Below are positions 9,215 through 17,853 of a DNA stretch of 64,000 nucleotides, in pieces. The notes under the pieces are model-generated. The model searched no databases. It was not told the origin of the DNA and worked only from the letters and a program-made list of their open reading frames with translations. The stretch covers positions 1 to 64,000 of the forward strand of contig NZ_JAMJWE010000017.1 in assembly GCF_023554105.1 (NCBI RefSeq), written 5' to 3'. How positions within the stretch are numbered: position 1 is the stretch's first letter; every line of letters starts with the position of its first letter. Position numbers and translations under genes: made by a program. Source of the stretch: Brucella sp. 21LCYQ03 (lineage in GTDB: Bacteria > Pseudomonadota > Alphaproteobacteria > Rhizobiales > Rhizobiaceae).

Positions 9215-10261
9215 ATGAGTCAAACAGAAACCACTTCACCCCAAAACGACATAGCGTCATTTGAAGAGTCCGCGCCCAGCCTGTTACGCCGTGTGCAACA
9301 TTTTCTTCATAAAAATCCAACCGCCGTTCCTGCGATTGTTCTTCTGCTGGCAATCGCCCTGTTTTCCATGATCGTCGGAGGCAGATTCTATCATCCGATG
9401 AACCTCTCGCTCATCATGCAACAGGTTACGATCATCGGAATTCTGGCGATAGCTCAAACACTGATTATTCTGACCGCGGGCGTCGATCTTTCGGTGGGGG
9501 CCATTATGGTGCTTGCATCCGTTATTATGGGCAAGCTCGCTGTCATCATCGGCTTGCCACCCGCATTGGCGTTCGCGATCGGCATCGCTGCCGGTGCTGC
9601 CTGTGGTTTCATAAATGGTTTTCTTGTCACCTATGTGCGTTTGCCACCCTTTATTGTGACGCTTGGCACATGGAACATGTTTTTCGCGCTGAATCTTTGG
9701 TATTCATCGAGCGCGACCATTCGCTCGCAAGATGTGGCAGCAACTGCCCCTTTCCTGCAATGGTTAAGCACCAGCTTCACGATTGGCGGTGCGCGCTTTA
9801 CCTATGGTGTCATATTTCTCGTTATTCTTGCCGTCATCTTTTGGCATATTCTCAATCGAACTGCGTGGGGCCGTCACGTTTACGCCGTTGGTGATGATGT
9901 GGAAGCGGCACGTTTGGCTGGCATCCGCACGAACAAGGTTCTCTTGCAGGTCTATGTCGTTGCTGGCATCATTTGTGCACTCGGTGCATGGGCACTGATC
10001 GGCCGCATCGGCTCTGTCAGCCCACAGGCTGGACAGCTCGCTAATCTTGACTCCATCACCGCAGTTGTCATCGGAGGTACCAGTCTGTTTGGTGGGCGGG
10101 GGTCCATTCTTGGAACCTTATTCGGCGCGCTGATCGTTGCAGCTTCCCGAAACGGCCTTTCACTCGCAGGTGTAGACGTATTGTGGCAAGACTTTACTGT
10201 TGGCTTTCTTATCATCGTCGCGGTCGCACTTGATCAGTGGATTCGGAGGGTTTCCGCATGA
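9215..10261 (+). CDS. CUT2-family sugar ABC transporter permease (RbsC/FrcC-like)
   Basis: A 348-residue permease starting MSQTETTSPQND, with GGAGG at 9201-9205. A cytoplasmic N-terminus of about 40 residues is followed by eight or more hydrophobic segments. LTAGVDLSVGAIMVL and 'VIGGTSLFGGRGSILGTLFGALI' are hallmark BPD_transp_2 loops that contact the ATPase. The longer frame upstream lacks homology. The last codons overlap the ATPase start (ATGA), so the two proteins are translationally coupled. It forms the membrane channel of the importer, probably as a homodimer. Confidence 0.88.
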   Translation: MSQTETTSPQNDIASFEESAPSLLRRVQHFLHKNPTAVPAIVLLLAIALFSMIVGGRFYHPMNLSLIMQQVTIIGILAIAQTLIILTAGVDLSVGAIMVLASVIMGKLAVIIGLPPALAFAIGIAAGAACGFINGFLVTYVRLPPFIVTLGTWNMFFALNLWYSSSATIRSQDVAATAPFLQWLSTSFTIGGARFTYGVIFLVILAVIFWHILNRTAWGRHVYAVGDDVEAARLAGIRTNKVLLQVYVVAGIICALGAWALIGRIGSVSPQAGQLANLDSITAVVIGGTSLFGGRGSILGTLFGALIVAASRNGLSLAGVDVLWQDFTVGFLIIVAVALDQWIRRVSA

Positions 10262-11040
10262 GTAACGTACAACCTGTTCTCCAAGCACGCGGTCTCGTCA
10301 AAAAATACGGCAATGTCACCGCCATTGATGCTGCGGAGTTTGACCTTATGCCCGGCGAAATCCTGGCCGTTATTGGCGATAACGGAGCAGGTAAATCTTC
10401 GCTGATCAAAGCGCTTTCAGGCGCTCTTACACCCGATCATGGTGACATCCTGCTTGATGGAAAGAAGGTTTCATTCCGTTCACCTATGGAAGCACGAGCA
10501 GCCGGAATAGAAACTGTCTACCAGAACTTGGCTCTGTCACCGGCTCTATCTATCGCCAACAACATGTTTCTTGGTCGCGAAATCCGCAAACGCGGCTTAT
10601 CAGGCATGCTGTTGCGAACACTTGACACAGTTCAAATGGAAAATATCGCGCGTCAGAAACTGAGCGAACTCGGCTTGATGACGATCCAAAAAATTGACCA
10701 GACGGTTGAAACACTTTCTGGAGGCCAGCGGCAAGGCATTGCAGTGGCACGTGCCGCAGCGTTTGGCTCCAAGGTTGTTATTATGGACGAGCCAACTGCA
10801 GCATTGGGCGTGAAGGAATCTCGAAAAGTTCTTGATCTCATCCTGCGTGTGCGTGAACGCGGTATGCCAATTGTGCTTATCAGTCACAACATGCCGCACG
10901 TCTTCGAAGTTGCTGACCGAATCCATATTCACCGACTGGGTAAACGGGCCTGTGTCGTTAAGTCGACGGATATTTCAATGTCTGATGCTGTCGCAATCAT
11001 GACAGGTGCGCAACAGCCGCCAGTGTCTGCAGCGGCCTGA
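10258..11040 (+). CDS. CUT2-family sugar ABC transporter ATPase, single-domain (FrcA-like)
   Basis: A 260-residue ATP-binding protein with Walker A GDNGAGKSS (about residue 42), signature LSGGQRQG, Walker B VVIMDEP and switch histidine ISHNM. RbsA/AraG-type ATPases of this transporter class usually have two fused nucleotide-binding domains (about 500 aa). This one has a single domain, as in the rhizobial FrcBCA fructose system, so it should work as a homodimer. Start overlaps the permease stop. It powers import of the sugar. Confidence 0.87.
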   Translation: MSNVQPVLQARGLVKKYGNVTAIDAAEFDLMPGEILAVIGDNGAGKSSLIKALSGALTPDHGDILLDGKKVSFRSPMEARAAGIETVYQNLALSPALSIANNMFLGREIRKRGLSGMLLRTLDTVQMENIARQKLSELGLMTIQKIDQTVETLSGGQRQGIAVARAAAFGSKVVIMDEPTAALGVKESRKVLDLILRVRERGMPIVLISHNMPHVFEVADRIHIHRLGKRACVVKSTDISMSDAVAIMTGAQQPPVSAAA

Positions 11041-11050
11041 GGAGACGACA

Positions 11051-11707
11051 ATGACCGAAGTCATCAATATTCTTTGTTTTGGAGATTCAAACACGTACGG
11101 AACTGTACCGATGCGCAATGCGACACACGCAGAACGTTTCGGCCCCGATACTCGTTGGACAGGTATTGTGCGTAATGAACTTGGCAGTGCCTATAATATC
11201 ATCGAAGAAGGGCTTCCCGGACGGACGACTGTTCATGACGACGCAATTGAGGGTGCTTCAAGAAATGGAAGAGCTTATCTTTTGCCTTGCTTGGGTAGCC
11301 ACAATCCAATTGATCTTATCGTGCTCACTCTTGGCACAAATGATCTTAAAACGCGCTTCAGCCTGACACCGGAAGATATTCGACGCGGCCTTGAGGCTTT
11401 ACTAGATGTCATCCACAAAAATCCATCTGGAAGAAATGGTACGGTCCCTAAGCTCCTCATCGTCGCACCAGCCCCAATCGAAGAAATCGGTTTTCTCGGA
11501 GAAATCTTTGTTGGAGGCGCTGCGAAGTCACGCGAGATCGCTTCTAAATATGGCGAAGTTGCCCAGATATCCGGTGCCTCTTTCATTGATGCAGGCAGCC
11601 TTATCCGTGTCAGTACCGTCGATGGCGTACACTTTGATGCAGACCAGCACGAGGTTTTAGGCAAAGCGATCGCAGAGAAAATACTTCACATCGTCAGTGT
11701 AAAATAA
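11051..11707 (+). CDS. SGNH/GDSL hydrolase (arylesterase-like)
   Basis: A 218-residue SGNH hydrolase with the nucleophile block CFGDSNTYG near residue 10, oxyanion block I residues (GxxGRTT near 58), LGTNDLK near 95 and the catalytic DGVHFD near residue 190. The layout, including 'RFxPDTRWTGI' and 'IEEGLPGRTT', closely resembles the Agrobacterium arylesterase / mycobacterial acyltransferase (MsAcT) group. No signal peptide, so probably cytoplasmic. It sits 10 nt after the ATPase in the sugar operon and may remove acyl groups from the imported sugar; this role is inferred only from position. Confidence 0.8.
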   Translation: MTEVINILCFGDSNTYGTVPMRNATHAERFGPDTRWTGIVRNELGSAYNIIEEGLPGRTTVHDDAIEGASRNGRAYLLPCLGSHNPIDLIVLTLGTNDLKTRFSLTPEDIRRGLEALLDVIHKNPSGRNGTVPKLLIVAPAPIEEIGFLGEIFVGGAAKSREIASKYGEVAQISGASFIDAGSLIRVSTVDGVHFDADQHEVLGKAIAEKILHIVSVK

Positions 11708-11730
11708 GTCCTCAAACTTCAGAGCTTAAA

Positions 11731-12864
11731 ATGAGCAAAATGAGAATTGGCGTTATCGGTTGCGGTAATATTTCAATGACCTACATGCGCAATGCTGCGC
11801 TTTTTAACAATATCGAACTGACAGCCTGTGCAGATATCATTCCTGAAACGGCAGCAAAGCGTGCTGCTGAATATGGCATATCTGCTATGACCGCAGAACA
11901 GCTGCTTACCAGCCCAGACGTGGACATCGTACTCAATTTAACGGTTCCGACAGAGCATTACCCAGTATCAAAAGCAGCTCTTGAGGCGGGCAAACATGTA
12001 TTCACCGAAAAACCCCTGGCCGTTTCAACGGAGCTTGGCAGCAAGCTGGTGGCATTGGCCGAGGAAAAAGGGTTGGCATTAGCATCTGCGCCAGATACAT
12101 TTTTTGGAGCTGCGGGCCGCAAGGCGCGCAATCTCATCGGCGACGGTGGCTTAGGTCCAGTTATCGGCGGAACCGCTTATATGATGGGCCATGGCATGGA
12201 GCATTGGCACCCCGCCCCATCATTCTATTACCAAGAGGGTGCGGGCCCTATTCTGGATATGGGGCCGTACTATATCTCGATGCTTCTCAGCCTTCTCGGT
12301 CCGGCCAGCCAAGTTTTCGCCATGACCTCTATCGGAAACGAAAAGCGCACTATTACGGCAGATGGCCCAAACAAAGGCACTAGCTTCGGAGTAACGACAG
12401 AGACGACGGCGATGGCGGTTATACGCTTTGCTTCAGGCGCAATCGTCAATCTCGGCATCAGCTGGGATGTTTGGGCGCAGGGACACCCATATATTGAACT
12501 TTATGGTCGCGATGGTTCACTGCGCCTACCCGACCCCGATACTTACGGCGGCGATGTGCTTTATAGTGACCATGGAGGCGAATGGCAGACGTTTAAATCT
12601 GAAGATAGCCTCCTCGGCGCTATTAACTGGCCTTACGATGCACCACGCATTGCCAATTATCGCACAACTGCCGTTGCGGAAATGGCTGATGCCATCGTCA
12701 ACGGGCGCAAACCTCGCGCCGCTGGCAGCAATGCGCTTCATGTTCTGGAAATTCTCGAAGCCGTTCTAAAGTCGGGACGGACGAACGCTCCTGTGGATAT
12801 TAAATCGAGCTATCAACTCATGACTGCCATGTCTGATGAAAATATAACGCGTCTTCTAACATAA
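11731..12864 (+). CDS. Gfo/Idh/MocA family NAD(P)-dependent oxidoreductase
   Basis: A 377-residue dehydrogenase starting MSKMRIGVIGCGNIS, a Rossmann NAD(P) fingerprint. FTEKPLAV near residue 92 carries the conserved EKP lysine. The C-terminal alpha/beta domain (about 130-350) includes 'GPILDMGPYY' and HWHP, consistent with substrate binding. Last gene of the rightward operon, followed by a terminator. It probably oxidises or reduces the imported sugar or polyol before kinase entry. A second possible ATG lies 9 nt downstream; the first fits the frame equally well. Confidence 0.82.
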   Translation: MSKMRIGVIGCGNISMTYMRNAALFNNIELTACADIIPETAAKRAAEYGISAMTAEQLLTSPDVDIVLNLTVPTEHYPVSKAALEAGKHVFTEKPLAVSTELGSKLVALAEEKGLALASAPDTFFGAAGRKARNLIGDGGLGPVIGGTAYMMGHGMEHWHPAPSFYYQEGAGPILDMGPYYISMLLSLLGPASQVFAMTSIGNEKRTITADGPNKGTSFGVTTETTAMAVIRFASGAIVNLGISWDVWAQGHPYIELYGRDGSLRLPDPDTYGGDVLYSDHGGEWQTFKSEDSLLGAINWPYDAPRIANYRTTAVAEMADAIVNGRKPRAAGSNALHVLEILEAVLKSGRTNAPVDIKSSYQLMTAMSDENITRLLT

Positions 12865-12892
12865 GAGTTTCATAACGGTCGGTAGATTAAAT

Positions 12893-12929
12893 AAGGCAGG
12901 CTCCAGCAATTATTAGAGCCTGCCTTTTT
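12893..12929 (+). terminator. Terminator of the rightward sugar operon
   Basis: Arms AAGGCAGGCTC (12893-12903) and GAGCCTGCCTT (12916-12926) form an 11-bp stem followed by TTT. It ends the binding protein - permease - ATPase - esterase - dehydrogenase operon. Confidence 0.8.
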
Positions 12930-13049
12930 AATGGGTGCAAGACCTGTTGAATGAATTGCGATACTTTCTCCGTTTTGATTCAGTAGGATCAAAAGCAAGG
13001 CTTATGATGAGTAATTTGATGTCATTTCGGATGCGCAAATGCACTGCAT

Positions 13050-13757
13050 TCAGCCATATTTCCTATTGCCCCTTGGCATGCCGCACGTTGATGACGGGTC
13101 GATTTTGAGCGGTATCATCTTCCTCCTGCGCAACGGGCTGTGGTGGAGCGACGCCCCAAATAGTATGGTTTGCACAGGACCATCTACAACCGTCTTATCC
13201 GCTGGAGTTGGCTCGACATGTTCAGCCGGGTTTTGGCGGGACACACTGCCGGATTTGGCAAGCCCAATCAATTTATGATCCATGCTGCCCATTTGAAAGT
13301 CCATCGTACAGCAGCCAGTCTGCTAGAAAGGGGGATGTTCCCCGACGTATCGGACGCACCAAAGGTGGCTTGAACTCCAAGGTTCATGCCGTCTGCAATA
13401 ATCATGGTCTGCCACCGATCCTGCTTCTGAGCGAAGGCCAAAAGCGACTACAAAAGTGCCTCGCCGATGCTCCACGCATTCCCTAAAGCAAACACCTTAC
13501 TTGCCGACACAAGATATGACGCCTGCTGGTTTCAAGATGCCTTGGCGCAACGCAAGATAACCACCTGCATTCCATTAAAGGCAAACTGCGAGGCCGTCAT
13601 AACGCATGATCCAGCGCTCTATAAAAAGTGCGACAAGCTCGACAACATGTTCGGCAGTCTAAAAGACTGGCGGCGAATTTATAACAGATATGATTAATGC
13701 GCTCACACCGTTTTACCAAACATATGCATCGCCGCAGCCGTAATCCTCTGGCTGTGA
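13050..13757 (+). pseudogene. Decayed IS5-family transposase
   Basis: Pieces of one IS5/IS427-like transposase are spread over three frames in order: 'VDDGSILSGIIFLLRNGLWW' (about 13086-13165), 'RTIYNRLIRWSWLDMF' (about 13173-13373), RIGRTKGGLNSKVHAV (about 13350-13486) and LLADTRYDACWF to DWRRIYNRYD (about 13467-13694). An in-frame TAA (13695-13697) is followed by CAHTVLPNICIAAAVILWL and TGA 13755-13757. That makes three frameshifts and one nonsense codon. Where family members have the first catalytic Asp (MIDST) this copy reads MIHAA, and the family Glu (ENMF) is DNMF, so it is inactive. It lies directly beside the start of the long autotransporter repeat. Confidence 0.8.
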
Positions 13758-13920
13758 TTTAACGAGTCCTGAGCCTAAAGTATATCACGCAAAAGTAGGA
13801 AACAGTTTTCCGCGGCATGCTTTAAAGACAATGAATTAGAACGAACGCTAGGGATATGACTAACGGCAACACGCTCCAACTGGATTTTTTCCAAACGGCC
13901 GTAATCCCGTTTCATCTGGA
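13758..13920. other. Spacer with a degenerate Rhizobiales palindromic repeat
   Basis: Between the transposase relic and the autotransporter terminator. Around 13779-13830 'CGCAAAAGTAGGAAACAG' followed by 'GACAATGAATTAGA' resembles, in decayed form, a common Brucella/Rhizobiales intergenic palindrome (compare 49944-49988). No gene is visible. Confidence 0.35.
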
Positions 13921-16900
13921 AAAACGCCCGGCTTATGATCCGGGCGTTTTGAATTTTAGTTTCTTTATTTTCACCAATTGACTTTGAAGCCGATGTTTCC
14001 TTTGATTTTATAGCTATCGGCGAAATGGTTGAGTGCGGTTCCGACGGAGCCTTCGCCATAGAATACATATTTGCCGTCAGCCCATGCATAAGCACCACCT
14101 GCACCGATGCCACCCCATGTATCATCGCTGTCTGTCGCCATATGTGTACCCGCGTAATTGATGCGCGCGTCGCCCATAAGCTCCTGATAAAGATTGGCAA
14201 TACCATAGAGAGATGTATTGACCATTCGACCGTCATTGCCTTTCCAGCTGTTGGCGTAGTTGGCGGCAAGGCCGAGCCGGGCAGTCAGGCTATCACTGCT
14301 TCGATTAGAAATGCGTGCACCATACGTATCGCTAAACGTGTCGAAATCTACTGATGACCACATCAATTGCGCCTGTGGCGTGAGTGACCAGTTTTGGTTC
14401 ATCGCAAAGCGTTGACCGGCTTCGATGCTGAGGGCGTAACCGATGCCCTTATTGCCGTTCTTGAGGGTCGGGTTTGCGGCATCAACATCAAGATCGCTGT
14501 CATACCAGTTCACCTGTGCCTGTCCATCGAGATAGAAGCCGGACGTGCCATACCAAGTGGCCGTTGCCCCCAGTCCCCATCCTTGCGTGTCGATCGTACC
14601 GGAACCATCTCCAGTGCGGTTATCAACATCTGAACGCGCATTGCCATACTGCCCGGTAATACCAGCAAACAGCTTGCCATTCTCATTCTCATAGAACTGA
14701 CCATCAACACCCGCCTGCATAATGAGCGTGTTGATGTCCTGATGCAGATCACCGGCCGTAGAGCGGTTTTCCTGACGGTTATGCGCGCCTTCAATGCGGC
14801 CCCATATGGCCTTGTTATCGCTTTCACCTGAACGGGCACCTGAACTGGCACCTGAACCAGCCTGATCAGCACCACCCAGATAACGCTGGCCGACGCGCTG
14901 TTGCAATGTTGGCAGTGCATTCAAAGCTTGCAGTGTTGACGTATAGGATTCATAGACAGGAGCAGCCGCACTGTAACGACCAGGAGCAGGATCGGGATTA
15001 GGCCCTGGTGCGGGTGGTGTCGGACATGTGTTCGTCGTCTGGCAATCCGGATCAACCGGAGGCACCGGAGTATTGTTGCTGCTGACCAGATACCAGTTGC
15101 CGTCATTGGGCGTATTCGTGCCACCCTTTTGCAGCGTGTAGGCGTAAGCAGTATTGGTCATGATGGCTTGTTGGCCATCCTTGGTGACATAATCGCCATT
15201 GAGGGTGAACGCGCCAAGAGAGTTGCCGCCAACGCTGACAATCTCGATACCATTATTGGTTTTAGCGCCAAATCCATCGCGGTTTGTGATGTCGATATGA
15301 GTGCTGCCTGATGTGCTGCCACCCACATTCAACCGATCTGCCACCGAATTGTCATCACCAAACACGGCAGACATATGCAGTGTGCCGCCATTGCCGTTAT
15401 AATCACCTGAGACGTTAAGGACAGTCGCGTTTATCCCACCGAAGAAGACATTACCGGCATTGGAAAGCCCCGCCATATTGGTCGCAAAACCTTCGAGCTG
15501 AAGTGATGCTCCGCTAGCAACGTTAAAGGTAGACGCGCTAGAGAAGCCACCGGCTGCCCCCTGGACCAAAGCACCTTCGTTGATCGCAGTAACCCCCGAA
15601 TAATCATTGGCTCCATAAAGAACCAGATCGCCGTCATTGGTCTTGGTAATCCCACCTGTGCCGGAAATCTTGCCGGAGAAATCACCATGCAGGTTCTGAT
15701 TAAGCGTTAGCGTGCCGGAGCCAAGATTGATCGCCCCATCGCCTGTTTTACCACCCAAAAGACTACCAACGCTTTGATTGAGGTTGGCAAGATCAAGCCT
15801 CGCACCACCATTGACCATGACATTGCCTGAACCAAAAGCATTGTCGGCAATACCCGCCTTCGCGGTTCCGCCTTTGACCGTTAGCCCACCGGAAAACGTG
15901 TTGTTTCCTGCAAAGGTGGTTGTGCTATTACCGTCCTTGGTTACAGCACCAATACCGCTCACCTTGTTCGCCAGATTAAAATCCTGATCCTTGTTGATCA
16001 GCAGACCACTTTGGCCAAACCTGCTGCTCGCCAGAACAATCTCGGCACTGTTGGCGATGCTGCCATTACCGCTCAACTCCAACGTCCCGTCTTTGACGGT
16101 TGTCGTGCCGCTATAGATATTCTGACCCGTCAGGTTGAGGGTTCCATAGTTCACTTTGGTAAAGCCATTCTGGCCCTCAAGCACAGAAGCAATGGTTGCA
16201 ACATAGCTCGCACTATCCTGCGTACCGTCACCAACATTAATTTGGTTATCCGCCCCACCCAGCGTAATTGCGCCGCCCGTAACCGTGTAACCATCAACGA
16301 AGAACTGCAAGCCCTTAACGGTAGGCTTAAAATTCGTGGCAACAGTCACCGTGCCAGCCGTTCCTTCAAAAATTGCGAATTGGTTGTTATCCCATTTTTT
16401 GTTGAAACTCCCGTCTTGATCCGTCCAGTTGGCATTACTTGCATCCCAGGTACCATCACCACCATCAACGAGATTATTATCGTGTTTACTCGTATCCTGG
16501 CCATCCCAAAAGCTCAGTATAGCGCCTGCACTATTAACCAGATTGACCTGATGGGGGGTGCTTGTCAGAATACTCCAGCCCGTGTCACCATTTGGCACAG
16601 TGCCAAGGGATAGTGTATTGTCGGTCAATGTCCCGCCATATTCAAAAATACGATAACGACCGGGACCGAAACCACCTGCATCCGTGATATTCAATGTGCC
16701 TGCAAGCGTAAGGTTACCTTTTACATCAAACAAACCACTGGCGTTAGGCGCACCCAGGTCGACGCTGACAATGCTACCGGTATTGAGCGTCAAGTCTTTG
16801 TCAAATGTAAGCTTCTGGCCGCTTTGAGCGAAGAGGGTACCGCCTGTCGCAATATCCGTCGTGTCACCAATCGTGCCATGCCCCCCAAGTGATCCGCCGG

Positions 16901-17853
16901 ACGCAACATGAACTGCCCCGGCACCATTACCGAGTTTGCCGCCATCAAGACGTAAAGAACCCTGACTGACAGTCGTGTTTCCCTGGTAGCCGCTGCTATC
17001 ACCCGTTAAAGCCAGCGTACCAGCGCCAGTTTTGGTCAGAGCGCCTGAACCGGTAAAGACATTGGATAAGGCAAAATGATTGTTTGCGTCGTCGATATCG
17101 AAACTGCCGCCATGCGCGCCCCAGACGATTTGCTTTGTAGTATTTGTAAAATGCGTCCCCATAATTTGCAGTGTGCCACCGTCAAAATTAAGCGGACCTG
17201 TTCCCAGATTCTCATCTTGTTCTGCTGAAATTACACCGGCATTGAGAGATGTGCCGCCACTGTAACCATTGTTACCCGAAAGCGTCAGCGTACCAGCACC
17301 GTTCTGCGTGAGACTGCCCGTACCGCTAATGACACTGGCTAATGCCGTTGCACCAATATTATCAACCACAAGGTTGCCACCATTCAGAGCGATGGCGTTC
17401 GTTATTGAACCATCCGTGACGCCATCACCGAGCTGCAATATCCCGCCCGAAACCGTTGTTCCGCCGGTATACGTATTGGCTGCCGTCATGATCAGCGTGC
17501 CGTCACCCGATTTGGTCAAGCTGCCTGTGGCCTTTAACGCATTTTTGAAAATACCACCAAATGTAGCTGTTTTGTTTGCATCAACTGAAATTGTGCCACC
17601 ATGGGATGTCAACAACACGGCCCGGCTCGAATTCATCGTATTGGTAAGGTGCAACGTGCCCGTATCAAAGTTCAGCGCACCCGATGCATCACCCAGATTT
17701 GCATCAGACGCGACCTGAAGCGTCCCTCCATTGAGGTAGGTACCACCCTTATAAAGATTGTCACCACTCAAAACCAGTGTGCCAGCGCCAAGCTTCGTCA
17801 GAGAACCACCCGCGCTAAGCTTCTGATCAACCGTGAATGTGTTACCAGAATCA
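13920..17853 (-). repeat. Long direct repeat, copy 1 (about 3.93 kb)
   Basis: This segment reads as identical to 58934-62867 (offset +45,014). It covers the terminator, the beta-barrel, the Pro-rich linker and the distal passenger of the autotransporter. Translations in every frame of both copies agree. Beyond 17853 two single mismatches (17854, 17856) are followed by about 19 matching bases and then unrelated sequence. Identity at silent positions implies very recent duplication or gene conversion. Confidence 0.92.
13921..13950 (-). terminator. Terminator of autotransporter gene 1
   Basis: Arms AAAACGCCCGG and CCGGGCGTTTT around an 8-nt loop, 20 nt past the stop codon, with a U-run on the minus strand. 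It is part of the repeat and recurs at 58935-58964. Confidence 0.85.

Noticed and set aside
16011-16613. 200-codon ORF antisense to autotransporter 1 (and its twin at 61025-61627), with other long + strand frames there
   Set aside because: They run opposite to a certain coding sequence, have no ribosome site or homology, and recur only because the repeat does. Low-complexity repeats free the opposite strand of stops.
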